Assembly (NCBI GenBank): GCA_963169045.1 | Contig: CAUJDF010000027.1 | Coordinates: 1-35,855 of the forward strand | Source: Myxococcota bacterium | GTDB lineage: Bacteria > Myxococcota_A > Bradymonadia > UBA7976 > UBA1532 | DNA: 35,855 nt | Reading direction: 5' to 3' | Part shown: positions 7,003-14,419 of the stretch, one piece after another | Layout of the letters: each line of letters opens with the position of its first letter | Position numbering within the stretch: position 1 is the stretch's first letter | The notes under the pieces: generated by a model | What the model saw: the letters and a program-made list of their open reading frames with translations, nothing else | The model's database searches: none | What the model was told of the DNA's origin: nothing | Translations under genes and position numbers: made by a program

Positions 7003-8979
7003 GTGGACCCGTTCGCTCGCATCGCACGCCCCGCCACCCTCGGCTGCGCCCTCGCCGGCGTCGCGCTGACGGGATGCCAGTCCGAAACCGCCGCCCCCGC
7101 CGCCAGCGGCCGCGTCTCCGTGCGCGATCTGATGAAGGAGCGCGGGCTCGACGAAAACGACGTCGAGGCCGCCCTCAAGACCTACACCCGGGGCGGCAAG
7201 GGCGACGACTACATGATCTTCGCCTCGGGCGGCCACGGCGGGCAGGTCCTCGCCATCGGCGTGCCTTCGATGCGCATGCTCAAGGTGATCGGCGTCTTCA
7301 CGCCGGAGCCGTGGCAGGGATGGGGCTACGGGTCCCAGGGCGCCAAGGAAGTGCTCGCCGGCGGCCGGCAGGAGGGCCGCGACATCACCTGGGCCGACGT
7401 CCACCATCCGAATCTCTCGGAGACCGAGGGCGACTACGACGGCAAGTATCTGTTCGTCAACGACAAGTCGAGCGCGCGCGTCGCGGTCATCGACCTGTCG
7501 GACTTCATGACCAAGCAGATCGTGGCCAACCCGCTCATCGGCAGCGACCACGGCGGCGCCTTCGTCGATCCCAACACCAACTACATCATCGAGACGAGCC
7601 AGTACCCGACGCCGCTCGGCCGCGACTACGTGCCGATCAGCGAGTACGCGACGAAGTACCGCGGCCTCGCGATGTTCTGGAAGTTCGACAAGCAGAAGGG
7701 TCGCATCGACGAGAAGGGCAGCTGGGCCGTCGAGCTGCCGCCCTACACGCAGGACCTGGCCGACGCCGGCAAGAAGGTGTCCGACGGGTATGTGTTCATC
7801 AACTCGTTCAACACCGAGCTGGCGACCGGCGGCATCCTCGAAGGCAACCCGCCGCTCGAGTCGGGCGCGTCGAAGAACGACATGGACTACCTGCACATCA
7901 TCGACTGGAAGAAGGCGGAGCAGCTCGTCGCCGCCGGGAAGACGGTCGAGATCAAGGGCGTCCGCGTCCTGCCGCTGCAGACCGCGGCCGAGGAGGGTGT
8001 GCTGACGCTGGTCGGCGAGCCGAAGAGCCCGCACGGCTGCGACGTGACGCCGGACGGCACCGGCATCGTCGTCGGCGGCAAGCTCGACACCCATGCCACC
8101 GTCTACGAGTTCTCGAAGATCAAGGATGCCATCGCGCAGAAGCGCTTCGAGGGCAAGGACGCCTACGGCGTGCCCATCCTCGGCTTCAAGGACACCATCC
8201 GCGGCCAGGTGGAGATCGGCCTCGGCCCGCTGCACACGGTGTTCGACGACAAGGGCTTCGCCTACACCTCCGTCTTCATCGAGACGGTCGTCGCCAAGTG
8301 GTCGATGGCCGACATGAAGGTCGTCGAGAAGCTCCCCGTCCACTACAACATCGGTCACATCATGGCCGCCGAGGGCGACACCGTCAGCCCGGACGGCAAG
8401 TGGGTGGTGGCCATGAACAAGATGTCGGTCGACCGCTTCAGCAACGTCGGCCCGCTCAAGCCGCAGAACTTCCAGCTGATCGACGCGAGCGGCCCGAAGA
8501 TGAAGCTGCTCTATGACATGCCGATCGCCATCGGCGAGCCGCACTACTCGCAGATGATCGCCATGGACAAGCTGAAGCCGATCTACAAGTACGACGTCGG
8601 CGTCAACCCGTTCACCCACCAGCCGGACCCCCACCGCGTCGAGGCGGGCAAGGAGCGCATCGAGCGCAACGGCCGGGACGTGCACGTCTACATGACTGCC
8701 ATCCGCAGCCACTTCACGCCGGACCGTGTCGAGGTCAACGAGGGCGACACCGTGCACCTGCACATCACCAGCCTCGAGCAGGCCGACGACCAGGTGCACG
8801 GCTTCTCGCTGAACATGCACAACATCAACGTCAGCCTCGAGCCGGGCAAGCACGAGAACGTCACCTTCGTCGCCGACCGGCCCGGTGTGTTCCCGATGTA
8901 CTGCACCGAGTTCTGCTCGGCGCTGCACCTCGAGATGGCCGGCTACTTCCTGGTGAAGCCGGCGTCGGCGGCCCTGTAG
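7003..8979 (+). CDS. nosZ: Nitrous oxide reductase, Sec/lipoprotein type (clade II)
   Basis: NosZ reduces N2O to N2 outside the inner membrane, the last step of denitrification. This 658-residue protein has the full set of copper motifs. CuZ histidines lie in DVHHPNLS (H134-H135), GSDHGGAF, SPHGCDVTP, GPLHTVFDD, NIGHIMAAEG and EPHYSQMI. The C-terminal CuA cupredoxin has C634, C638, H642 and M645 in YCTEFCSALHLEM. The signal has no twin-arginine motif; it ends in lipobox LTGC (C25), so export is by Sec with lipid anchoring, as in the atypical clade II enzymes. I chose the GTG at 7003 because GGAG precedes it by 6 bases; an ATG at 6991 adds four residues. It is the first gene of an operon running to 13390. 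I see no FNR/NNR-like box upstream. Confidence 0.95.
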   Translation: MDPFARIARPATLGCALAGVALTGCQSETAAPAASGRVSVRDLMKERGLDENDVEAALKTYTRGGKGDDYMIFASGGHGGQVLAIGVPSMRMLKVIGVFTPEPWQGWGYGSQGAKEVLAGGRQEGRDITWADVHHPNLSETEGDYDGKYLFVNDKSSARVAVIDLSDFMTKQIVANPLIGSDHGGAFVDPNTNYIIETSQYPTPLGRDYVPISEYATKYRGLAMFWKFDKQKGRIDEKGSWAVELPPYTQDLADAGKKVSDGYVFINSFNTELATGGILEGNPPLESGASKNDMDYLHIIDWKKAEQLVAAGKTVEIKGVRVLPLQTAAEEGVLTLVGEPKSPHGCDVTPDGTGIVVGGKLDTHATVYEFSKIKDAIAQKRFEGKDAYGVPILGFKDTIRGQVEIGLGPLHTVFDDKGFAYTSVFIETVVAKWSMADMKVVEKLPVHYNIGHIMAAEGDTVSPDGKWVVAMNKMSVDRFSNVGPLKPQNFQLIDASGPKMKLLYDMPIAIGEPHYSQMIAMDKLKPIYKYDVGVNPFTHQPDPHRVEAGKERIERNGRDVHVYMTAIRSHFTPDRVEVNEGDTVHLHITSLEQADDQVHGFSLNMHNINVSLEPGKHENVTFVADRPGVFPMYCTEFCSALHLEMAGYFLVKPASAAL

Positions 8980-8991
8980 GAGCCATCGGAG

Positions 8992-9510
8992 ATGTACCGC
9001 ACGCTTGCATTCGCCCTTGGTCTGGCGGCCCTCGGCTGCTCGAAGAGCGCCCCGCCGGCTGACGACCCGCTCGCGATCCCCAGCCCCGAGGAGCTGGCCG
9101 CCTACCAGCTTCCGGCGAAGGGCACCGCGCCCGCCGCCGCCCCCGAGGCGGCGCCCGCGGCCGAGGTGGCGGTCGGCCCCGACGGCCCGGAGAGCATCAC
9201 CATCGCGCCGCTGACGGTGAGCGACGATCCGGCCGAGATCGAAAAGGGCAAGGCCCTGTTCGCCGGCAAGGGGTGTGTCGCCTGCCACCGGATCGACGAG
9301 ACGAAGCTCGTCGGTCCCGGCTTGAAGGGGGTGCTGTCGCGTCGCTCGGTGCCGTGGGTCCAGCGCATGATCCTCAACCCGGATGCCATGCTCAAGCAGG
9401 ACCCGGTCGCCAAGAAGCTGCTCGCCGAGCACCTGACGCCCATGCCCGCCCAGGGCGTGGACCCGCAGACCGAGCTGCCGGCGCTGGTCGCGTATCTCAA
9501 GTCGCTCTGA
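8992..9510 (+). CDS. c-type cytochrome lipoprotein, likely electron donor to NosZ
   Basis: This 172-residue protein has a lipoprotein signal (LGC, C16) and a long Ala/Pro linker (about residues 20-65). A class I cytochrome c domain follows, with heme motif CVACH (C95-H99) and a probable axial methionine in LTPMP (M151). It starts 12 bases after nosZ with GGAG in front of the ATG, so the two are co-translated from one message. Like NosZ it is predicted to be tethered to the membrane surface, which would keep donor and acceptor close. In clade II nos clusters small c-type cytochromes are the expected donors; the partnership here is inferred from position. Confidence 0.9.
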   Translation: MYRTLAFALGLAALGCSKSAPPADDPLAIPSPEELAAYQLPAKGTAPAAAPEAAPAAEVAVGPDGPESITIAPLTVSDDPAEIEKGKALFAGKGCVACHRIDETKLVGPGLKGVLSRRSVPWVQRMILNPDAMLKQDPVAKKLLAEHLTPMPAQGVDPQTELPALVAYLKSL

Positions 9511-9520
9511 GTCACACCGC

Positions 9521-10774
9521 ATGACTCCGCTCCTTGCCATCGCCGGCCTGCTGACACTGGCCGGACCGGGCGACGTGCCTCCGCCCGAGGCCGCGACGAC
9601 GGTCGCGACGATGCCCGCGCTGCGCGCCGCGCTCGCCGATCCCGCCACCGACGCGATCCACCTGCGGGCCGGCGTGTATGAGGGCGACCTCGAGATCCGG
9701 CGTCCGGTGAGGCTGCTGGGCGAGCGCGGGGCGGTCCTGCGCGGCAGCGGCCAGGGCGACGTGCTGCGCATCGAGGCGCGCGACGTGCTCGTCGACAACC
9801 TCGAGATCCGGCGCAGCGGCCGGCGCAGCACCACCGAGGACGCCGGCGTGCGCGCCACCGGCGAAAGCATCGTGCTGCGGCGACTCGCGATCGACGACAC
9901 GCTCTTCGGCGTCGCGTTGCAGCAGTGCAAGCGCTGCGAGCTCGACCGCGTGCGCGTCACCGGCCTCGGCGGCGACGATCCCGAAGCCCTCCTGGGAGAC
10001 GCCATCAAGCTCTGGGAGGTCGAGGACTCGACCGTCCGCGGTTGCGAGGTCGATCGCGCGCGCGACGTCGTGGTGTGGTACTCGCGCCGCGTCGCCCTCG
10101 TCGACAATGCGGTGCGCCGCTCCCGCTACGGCACCCATCTGATGCACGCCGACGACGTCACCATCGAGGGCGGCACGTTCGAGGAGAACGTGGTCGGCAT
10201 CTTCGTCATGTACTCGACGCGTGTCGCCATCGACGACACGGTGGTCGCCGGCGCGCGCGGCGCGGCGGGCATGGGCATCGGCCTGAAGGAGAGCGAGTCG
10301 GTCACGATCAGCCGCGCCTCGGTCGTCGCCAACACCACCGGCATCTACTTCGACCGGGCGCCGCGCATGCCGGAAGCGCCGGTCCGCGTGGTCGGCAGCC
10401 GCCTCGCCCTCAACGGCATGGCGCTGCGGCTGCACGGCCGGAGCGACGGGGTGCACGTGCGCGGCAACGACTTCGTCCACAACATGAGCGTGGTCGAGGT
10501 CGAGGGCGCGCGGGAGCTGCCGCCGCTCGACGCCCCCGGCAATTTCTGGACGGACTACGAGGGGTACGACCTCGACCGCGACCGGATCGGCGACGTGCCG
10601 TTCGAGGTGCGGGCGCTGTCGCGCACGCTGGTCGCCAACCACCCCGAGCTCGAGTTCTTCCGCGAGGGCGTGGCGATGGGTGTCATCGACGCGATGGCAT
10701 CCGCCGTGCCTCTCTTCGGCTCCCGCGTCCTGCTGCGCGACCCGGAGCCCCGAACCACGAGGTCCTGGCCGTGA
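9521..10774 (+). CDS. nosD: NosD, periplasmic copper-site maturation protein
   Basis: NosD is the periplasmic partner of the NosFY transporter and is needed to build the CuZ centre of NosZ. The 417-residue product shows the family's right-handed parallel beta-helix: successive turns such as GDVLRIEARDVLVDNLEIRR, DVTIEGGTFEENVVGIFVMY and ESVTISRASVVANTTGIYFD. It also has the typical late NFWTDYEGYDLDRDRIGD motif. The N-terminus (MTPLLAIAGLLTLAG) is hydrophobic but lacks basic residues, so it is a weak Sec signal, and the ATG at 9521 has no clear ribosome site. It starts 10 bases after the cytochrome gene, and its stop overlaps the start of nosF. Confidence 0.93.
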   Translation: MTPLLAIAGLLTLAGPGDVPPPEAATTVATMPALRAALADPATDAIHLRAGVYEGDLEIRRPVRLLGERGAVLRGSGQGDVLRIEARDVLVDNLEIRRSGRRSTTEDAGVRATGESIVLRRLAIDDTLFGVALQQCKRCELDRVRVTGLGGDDPEALLGDAIKLWEVEDSTVRGCEVDRARDVVVWYSRRVALVDNAVRRSRYGTHLMHADDVTIEGGTFEENVVGIFVMYSTRVAIDDTVVAGARGAAGMGIGLKESESVTISRASVVANTTGIYFDRAPRMPEAPVRVVGSRLALNGMALRLHGRSDGVHVRGNDFVHNMSVVEVEGARELPPLDAPGNFWTDYEGYDLDRDRIGDVPFEVRALSRTLVANHPELEFFREGVAMGVIDAMASAVPLFGSRVLLRDPEPRTTRSWP

Positions 10775-11472
10775 AGCCGAAGATCCGCATCGACGGCGTC
10801 TCGAAGAAGTTCCGCAAGCTCGTGGCGCTTCGCGACGTCACCTTCGACGTTCAGCCGGGCGAGCGCGTGGCGTTCGTCGGCCCCAACGGCTCGGGCAAGA
10901 CGACGCTGCTGCGCGCGATCATGGGGCTGGTGCGCGTCGACGGGCGCGTCCTGATCGAGGGCGTCGACGTGGCGCGTTCGCCGGTGGAGGCGCTCGCGCA
11001 CGTGGCCTACGTGCCGCAGATCGCGCCGCCGATCGACGTGCCGGTCGCTTCGCTCGTGCGGTCCTGGAGCGGGCTGCGCGGCATCGGCCCCGGCGACGTC
11101 GGCGCGCGCGCGGAGCGCCTGGGGCTCGACCTCGACGCGCAGTCGCGCAAGCGCTTCCGCGATCTGTCGGGTGGCATGAAGCAGAAGCTGTTGGCGGCGC
11201 TCGCGCTGGCCTCGCCGGCGAGCGTGCTCATCTGCGACGAGCCGACGGCGAACCTCGACGCCGCGGCGCGCGCCAGCTTCTTCGAGCAGGTGGCGGAGCG
11301 TCCGGCGTCCGACGTCGTGCTGCTGTGCTCGCACCGCGTCGAGGAGGTGCTGCAGCTCGTGCAGCGCTTCGTGGAGCTCCGCGACGGCGTGGTCGCGCGG
11401 GACGGCGCGCTCGGCGCGTTGCTGCGCGACGGCGACGCCCCCGAGGACCTGCACGGGATCGGGCTGCACTGA
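10771..11472 (+). CDS. nosF: NosF, ABC transporter ATPase for NosZ maturation
   Basis: NosF is the cytoplasmic ATPase that, with NosY and NosD, supplies what is needed for CuZ assembly. The 233-residue protein has Walker A GPNGSGKTT (37-45), signature LSGGMKQK (from 132), Walker B ending DEPTANLD (from 156) and an H-loop in LLCSHRVEE. The start is a GTG that overlaps the nosD stop by two bases (GTGA), with GAGG about 8 bases upstream. This gives tight translational coupling. Length is slightly short for the family but all ATPase motifs are intact. Confidence 0.94.
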   Translation: MKPKIRIDGVSKKFRKLVALRDVTFDVQPGERVAFVGPNGSGKTTLLRAIMGLVRVDGRVLIEGVDVARSPVEALAHVAYVPQIAPPIDVPVASLVRSWSGLRGIGPGDVGARAERLGLDLDAQSRKRFRDLSGGMKQKLLAALALASPASVLICDEPTANLDAAARASFFEQVAERPASDVVLLCSHRVEEVLQLVQRFVELRDGVVARDGALGALLRDGDAPEDLHGIGLH

Positions 11473-11873
11473 TGCGATCGCCGATGGCATGGATGTGGGC
11501 CTTCGTGTTGGCCGCGTGCTCGACGGCGCTCGAGCCCGCCTCGCCGGTGTGGAACCGGCAGAGCTGCGACGAGTGCCGCATGGCGTTGAGCGACGACCGC
11601 CACGCGGCGCAGATCGTGGGCGCGGACGGTCGCCGTCGCTGGTTCGACGACATCGGCTGCCTCGTCCTGCACCTGCGGGACGAGCCCGCGCCGAAGGCGA
11701 TCTGGGTCACCGACGAGGCCTCCGGCGCGTGGTTGCCCGCCGTCGAGGCCCGCTTCCGCTTCGGCGCCAGCACCCCGATGGGATACGGCGTGGCGGCGGG
11801 GCGCGGCGGCGATGGCATGACCTTCGACGCGCTCGACGCCGCGTTGCGCGAGCGGCAGGGAGCTCCCCGATGA
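11472..11873 (+). CDS. nosL: NosL, copper-binding lipoprotein
   Basis: NosL is an outer-leaflet lipoprotein that binds Cu(I) and passes copper towards NosZ maturation. This 133-residue protein has a lipobox LAAC (C16) and the family metal site CDECRM (C32, C35, M37), followed by the conserved WFDDIGCLVLHL region. The ATG overlaps the nosF stop (TGATG), and its own stop overlaps nosY (ATGA). Finding nosL between nosF and nosY is unusual, since the common order is nosD-F-Y-L. The coupling suggests the order is stable here. Confidence 0.93.
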   Translation: MRSPMAWMWAFVLAACSTALEPASPVWNRQSCDECRMALSDDRHAAQIVGADGRRRWFDDIGCLVLHLRDEPAPKAIWVTDEASGAWLPAVEARFRFGASTPMGYGVAAGRGGDGMTFDALDAALRERQGAPR

Positions 11874-12712
11874 CGACCGCCGCGCGCCTGCGCACCTTCA
11901 CCGGCCTCGACCTGCTCGCCGCCCTGCGATCCCGCTGGATGATGGCGGTGGCGCTCGTCTACGCCGCGCTCTTCGGTCTGTTCGTATGGCTCGGCCTGCG
12001 CGAGTCGAGCGTGCTCGGCTTCACCGGCATCTCGCGCGTGGTGCTGAACGTGGTGAACGTGGCGGTGCTCGCGATGCCCGGCGTGGCGCTGGTGGCGACG
12101 AGTCAGAGCGTCGTGCGCGCGCGGTCGTCCGGCCTGCTCGAGCTGATGCTCGCCCAGCCGGTGCGGCGCGGCGAGTGGTTCTGGGGGCTGGTCGCGTCGC
12201 GCACGGCGCTGCTGCTCGGGCCCGTCGCGGTGCTGCTCGCCGGTGCGATCGTCTGGGGCGCGCTGGTGGAGCACGACCCGACGGTGGTCGGCCTGACCGT
12301 GCGCTCGTTCGCCATCCTCGCCGCGCTCGTGGTGGCCTTCACCGGCCTCGGCGTGTGGCTGTCGACGCTGGCGCCGACCGAGGAACGGGCGGTCGTCTAC
12401 GCGCTGGTGGTCTGGCTCGCGAGCGCGGCGCTGCACGACTTCGTGCTGATCGGCCTGCTGCTGAAGACGCCGCTGCCGCCGCAGACGGTGTTCGCGCTCG
12501 CCGCGCTCAATCCGGTGGAGGCGGCGCGCGTGGCGCTGCTCGCCGGCGTGGACCCGCAGCTCTCGATCCTGGGCCCGGTGGGATTCTGGCTCGCCAACCG
12601 CCTCGGTCCGACGTGGGCGCTGGTGATCGGCGTCGGTTGGCCGGCGCTGCTCGGCATCGGCGCGATGCTGCTCGCGAGCCGGCGCTTCCGGCGGATGGAC
12701 GCCGTCGGCTGA
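11870..12712 (+). CDS. nosY: NosY, ABC transporter permease for NosZ maturation
   Basis: This 280-residue integral membrane protein has six apparent hydrophobic segments and belongs to the NosY/ABC-2 permease family. It carries the characteristic SSGLLELMLAQPVRRGEWFWG segment after the second helix. It would form the membrane part of the NosFY transporter working with NosD. The ATG overlaps the nosL stop by two bases (ATGA), so no separate ribosome site is needed. The next gene begins 21 bases later. Confidence 0.92.
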   Translation: MTTAARLRTFTGLDLLAALRSRWMMAVALVYAALFGLFVWLGLRESSVLGFTGISRVVLNVVNVAVLAMPGVALVATSQSVVRARSSGLLELMLAQPVRRGEWFWGLVASRTALLLGPVAVLLAGAIVWGALVEHDPTVVGLTVRSFAILAALVVAFTGLGVWLSTLAPTEERAVVYALVVWLASAALHDFVLIGLLLKTPLPPQTVFALAALNPVEAARVALLAGVDPQLSILGPVGFWLANRLGPTWALVIGVGWPALLGIGAMLLASRRFRRMDAVG

Positions 12713-12733
12713 TCGACGAGAAGGGGGTGCGTC

Positions 12734-13390
12734 GTGCGACGCTCGCTCGACAAGTTCTACGAGTTCCTGGATCGCCCGCTCTTCCTGAGCGCGCGCCTGC
12801 TGCTGGCGCTGCTGGTCATCCCGCTCGCCCTGAGCTTCACGGAGCCGCTGTGGAGCATCGACATGCAGGCGCCGCAGTATCCCAAGGGGCTGTCGATCGA
12901 CATCTACTCGTACACGCTGGAGGGCGGGCGCGACGGCGCCGATCTGCAGGAGGTCAACATCCTCAATCATTACATCGGGATGCGGAAGCTCGACCGCGCC
13001 GAGCTCAGCGACCTCGACTGGATCCCTTTCGCGCTCGGCGCGCTGGGCATCCTCGCACTGCGGGTCGCGGCCATCGGCAACGTGCGTGCGCTGATCGACC
13101 TGCTCGTCGCCACGGCGTACTTCTCGGCGTTCTCGATGTTCCGGTTCGTCTACAAGCTCTACGAATACGGACACAACCTGGACCCCGACGCGCCGATGAA
13201 GGTGCCGGGCTTCACTCCAGCCATCTTCGGGACGAAACAGATCGCGAACTTCACGACGTCGAGCCTGCCTTCGCTCGGAACGATCTACATCGGCATCTTC
13301 GCGACGGGTGTGTTCGCGCTGGCGATCTGGCATCTGTGGGCGGGGCGGCGCGCGTTCGTGCGCCGCGAGGGCGCGCGGTCGACGTCATGA
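12734..13390 (+). CDS. Uncharacterised membrane protein of the nos operon
   Basis: This 218-residue protein has about four membrane helices (near residues 17-35, 96-113, 118-135 and 185-205). Helix 1 is followed by an outside loop of about 60 residues with APQYPKGLSIDIY and ILNHYIGM. From memory, proteins with this APQYP...LNHYIGM pattern recur near nos genes in several phyla, but I cannot assign a function. It starts with GTG, with AAGGGGG 6 bases upstream, and lies 21 bases after nosY. It is therefore the last gene of the operon. No NosB, NosG or NosH gene is present, so it may fill a clade II-specific role such as copper delivery or electron transfer. The conserved His, Tyr and Met in the loop could bind metal; that is inference. 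Confidence 0.8.
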   Translation: MRRSLDKFYEFLDRPLFLSARLLLALLVIPLALSFTEPLWSIDMQAPQYPKGLSIDIYSYTLEGGRDGADLQEVNILNHYIGMRKLDRAELSDLDWIPFALGALGILALRVAAIGNVRALIDLLVATAYFSAFSMFRFVYKLYEYGHNLDPDAPMKVPGFTPAIFGTKQIANFTTSSLPSLGTIYIGIFATGVFALAIWHLWAGRRAFVRREGARSTS

Positions 13391-13397
13391 CGACCTG

Positions 13398-13480
13398 AGA
13401 GGGCGTTCCCATGAAAATGTCGCCGCGGGCGCAGCCGGTCAGCGGTTCGCGCAGCAGGCATTTTCATGGGAACACCCTCT
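13398..13480. repeat. 83-bp element with 22-bp inverted ends (MITE/REP-like)
   Basis: Two 22-bp arms (13398-13419 and 13459-13480) are inverted copies that differ at one position only (a C/T change that still allows a G-U pair). They enclose 39 bases of GC-rich sequence. The arms contain GTTCCCATGAAAATG and its complement and are clearly more A/T-rich than the surroundings. The element starts 8 bases after the last nos gene. It could be a miniature transposable element, a repetitive extragenic palindrome, or a large stem that ends the nos transcript. No target duplication is obvious, and no second copy was seen in this window. Confidence 0.75.
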
Positions 13481-13680
13481 GACATGGTCGGCTGAAATGA
13501 GCCGCCGGCTGCGAGGCCGCCTTCCGGGGCGCTCCCCGCCGGGGCTCCTCGAGACGAGCTCGACGGGCCACTTGACCCGCGCGGGCGGTCGGCTCGCCGT
13601 CGCCCTCGGCCTGGCGACGCTCTTCGAGGGCGCGCAGGCGCTGGTCTCGCCGCGGATGCTTTCGTGGAGCGTCTGGCCGC

Positions 13681-13709
13681 TTCGCAGGGCGTGCCCCGCG
13701 GCGTATGCT
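13681..13709 (+). promoter_or_regulatory. Sigma70-like promoter, probably leaderless
   Basis: TTCGCA (13681-13686) and TATGCT (13704-13709) are separated by exactly 17 bases and each matches 4 of 6 consensus positions. The -10 hexamer ends only 8 bases before the ATG at 13718, and there is no Shine-Dalgarno sequence. Transcription would start at or very near the start codon. Confidence 0.45.
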
Positions 13710-13717
13710 CGCGACCC

Positions 13718-14419
13718 ATGCACGTCTTCGTCACCCGCTTTCCGCTGCCGGCGCTCGCCCTCTTCGCGGTGATCTCGCTCGCGATCGCGCTGCTGTCGGT
13801 GAAACGCTCGGAGTTCGTCTGTCGCTGGCAGGGCGAGGACGTCCGCTGCGCCCACATCGAGGACGAGACGGTCGGCACCGTCGAGGAGGCGGCGACGATC
13901 GCGCGCGGCGAGCAGGTCGTGGCGTACCACTTCCGCGGGCCGCGGCAGCGGACGGCGGGCGAGCACACGTGCGGCCTGAAGGTGCGCGACGGCCGGCATC
14001 TCATGGTGGCGCCGTGCGACCAGATGAACGCCATCGCGAGGGCGCTGAACGCGCCGACGGGCGACGGCGTCGTCTACCGGCGCGTCGAGGAGGCCACCGT
14101 CTGGACGTGGGCCGGCGCCGCGATGCCGCTGCTGCTCGGCGTTCTGATGGCGCTCGGCATGTACAGCCGCGTGACGGTGTCGATCGAGGCCGGCGCGCTC
14201 GTGCGCTGCGAGCGCCGGCTGTACTGGCCTTTCGCGAGGGTGCGGTGCATCGCGCTCGACGCGGTCGACGACGTCGAGGTTCGGGCGACCGGGCAGGGCA
14301 GGCGGCCGTCCTACGTTCTCGAGGCGCGCGTGAGCGGCGCGCCCGTGCGCCTCGCGAGCGGAGGCGAGTCGATGCGCCTCGAGATGGAGCGCTTCCGGGA
14401 GGCGTTCGATGGCCGGTGA
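13718..14419 (+). CDS. Two-helix membrane protein of unknown function
   Basis: This 233-residue protein has one helix at the N-terminus (about 8-27) and a second in the middle (about 129-146, AAMPLLLGVLMALGMYSRV). Between them lies a loop with three Cys (VCRWQGEDVRCAHIEDE, EHTCGLKV). After helix 2 is a PH-like basic tail (RCERRLYWPFARVRCIALDAVDDVEV). I do not recognise a family. I chose the ATG at 13718, just after the promoter-like -10 element; the frame is open to 13664 but lacks hydrophobic character there. It overlaps the next gene by 11 bases, so it is probably co-translated with the flavoprotein and Rieske genes. Confidence 0.72.
   Translation: MHVFVTRFPLPALALFAVISLAIALLSVKRSEFVCRWQGEDVRCAHIEDETVGTVEEAATIARGEQVVAYHFRGPRQRTAGEHTCGLKVRDGRHLMVAPCDQMNAIARALNAPTGDGVVYRRVEEATVWTWAGAAMPLLLGVLMALGMYSRVTVSIEAGALVRCERRLYWPFARVRCIALDAVDDVEVRATGQGRRPSYVLEARVSGAPVRLASGGESMRLEMERFREAFDGR

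Larger units (their letters stand above)
13391..13717. other. Intergenic region after the nos operon
   Basis: This region holds the 83-bp inverted repeat (13398-13480) and a promoter-like sequence at 13681-13709. A plus-strand frame from an ATG at 13496 is open for 92 codons and overlaps the next gene. Its product has a short hydrophobic patch, but it has no ribosome site and matches nothing I know, so I do not call it. Confidence 0.4.

Noticed and set aside
6913..10107. A 1,064-codon open frame on the minus strand opposite nosZ and nosD
   Set aside because: It lies antisense to three clear nos genes and has no domain, ribosome site or plausible start. It is a codon-bias artefact.
13496..13772. 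A 92-codon plus-strand frame between the inverted repeat and the membrane-protein gene
   Set aside because: It has no ribosome site, overlaps the promoter-like element and the next gene, and the peptide matches nothing known.
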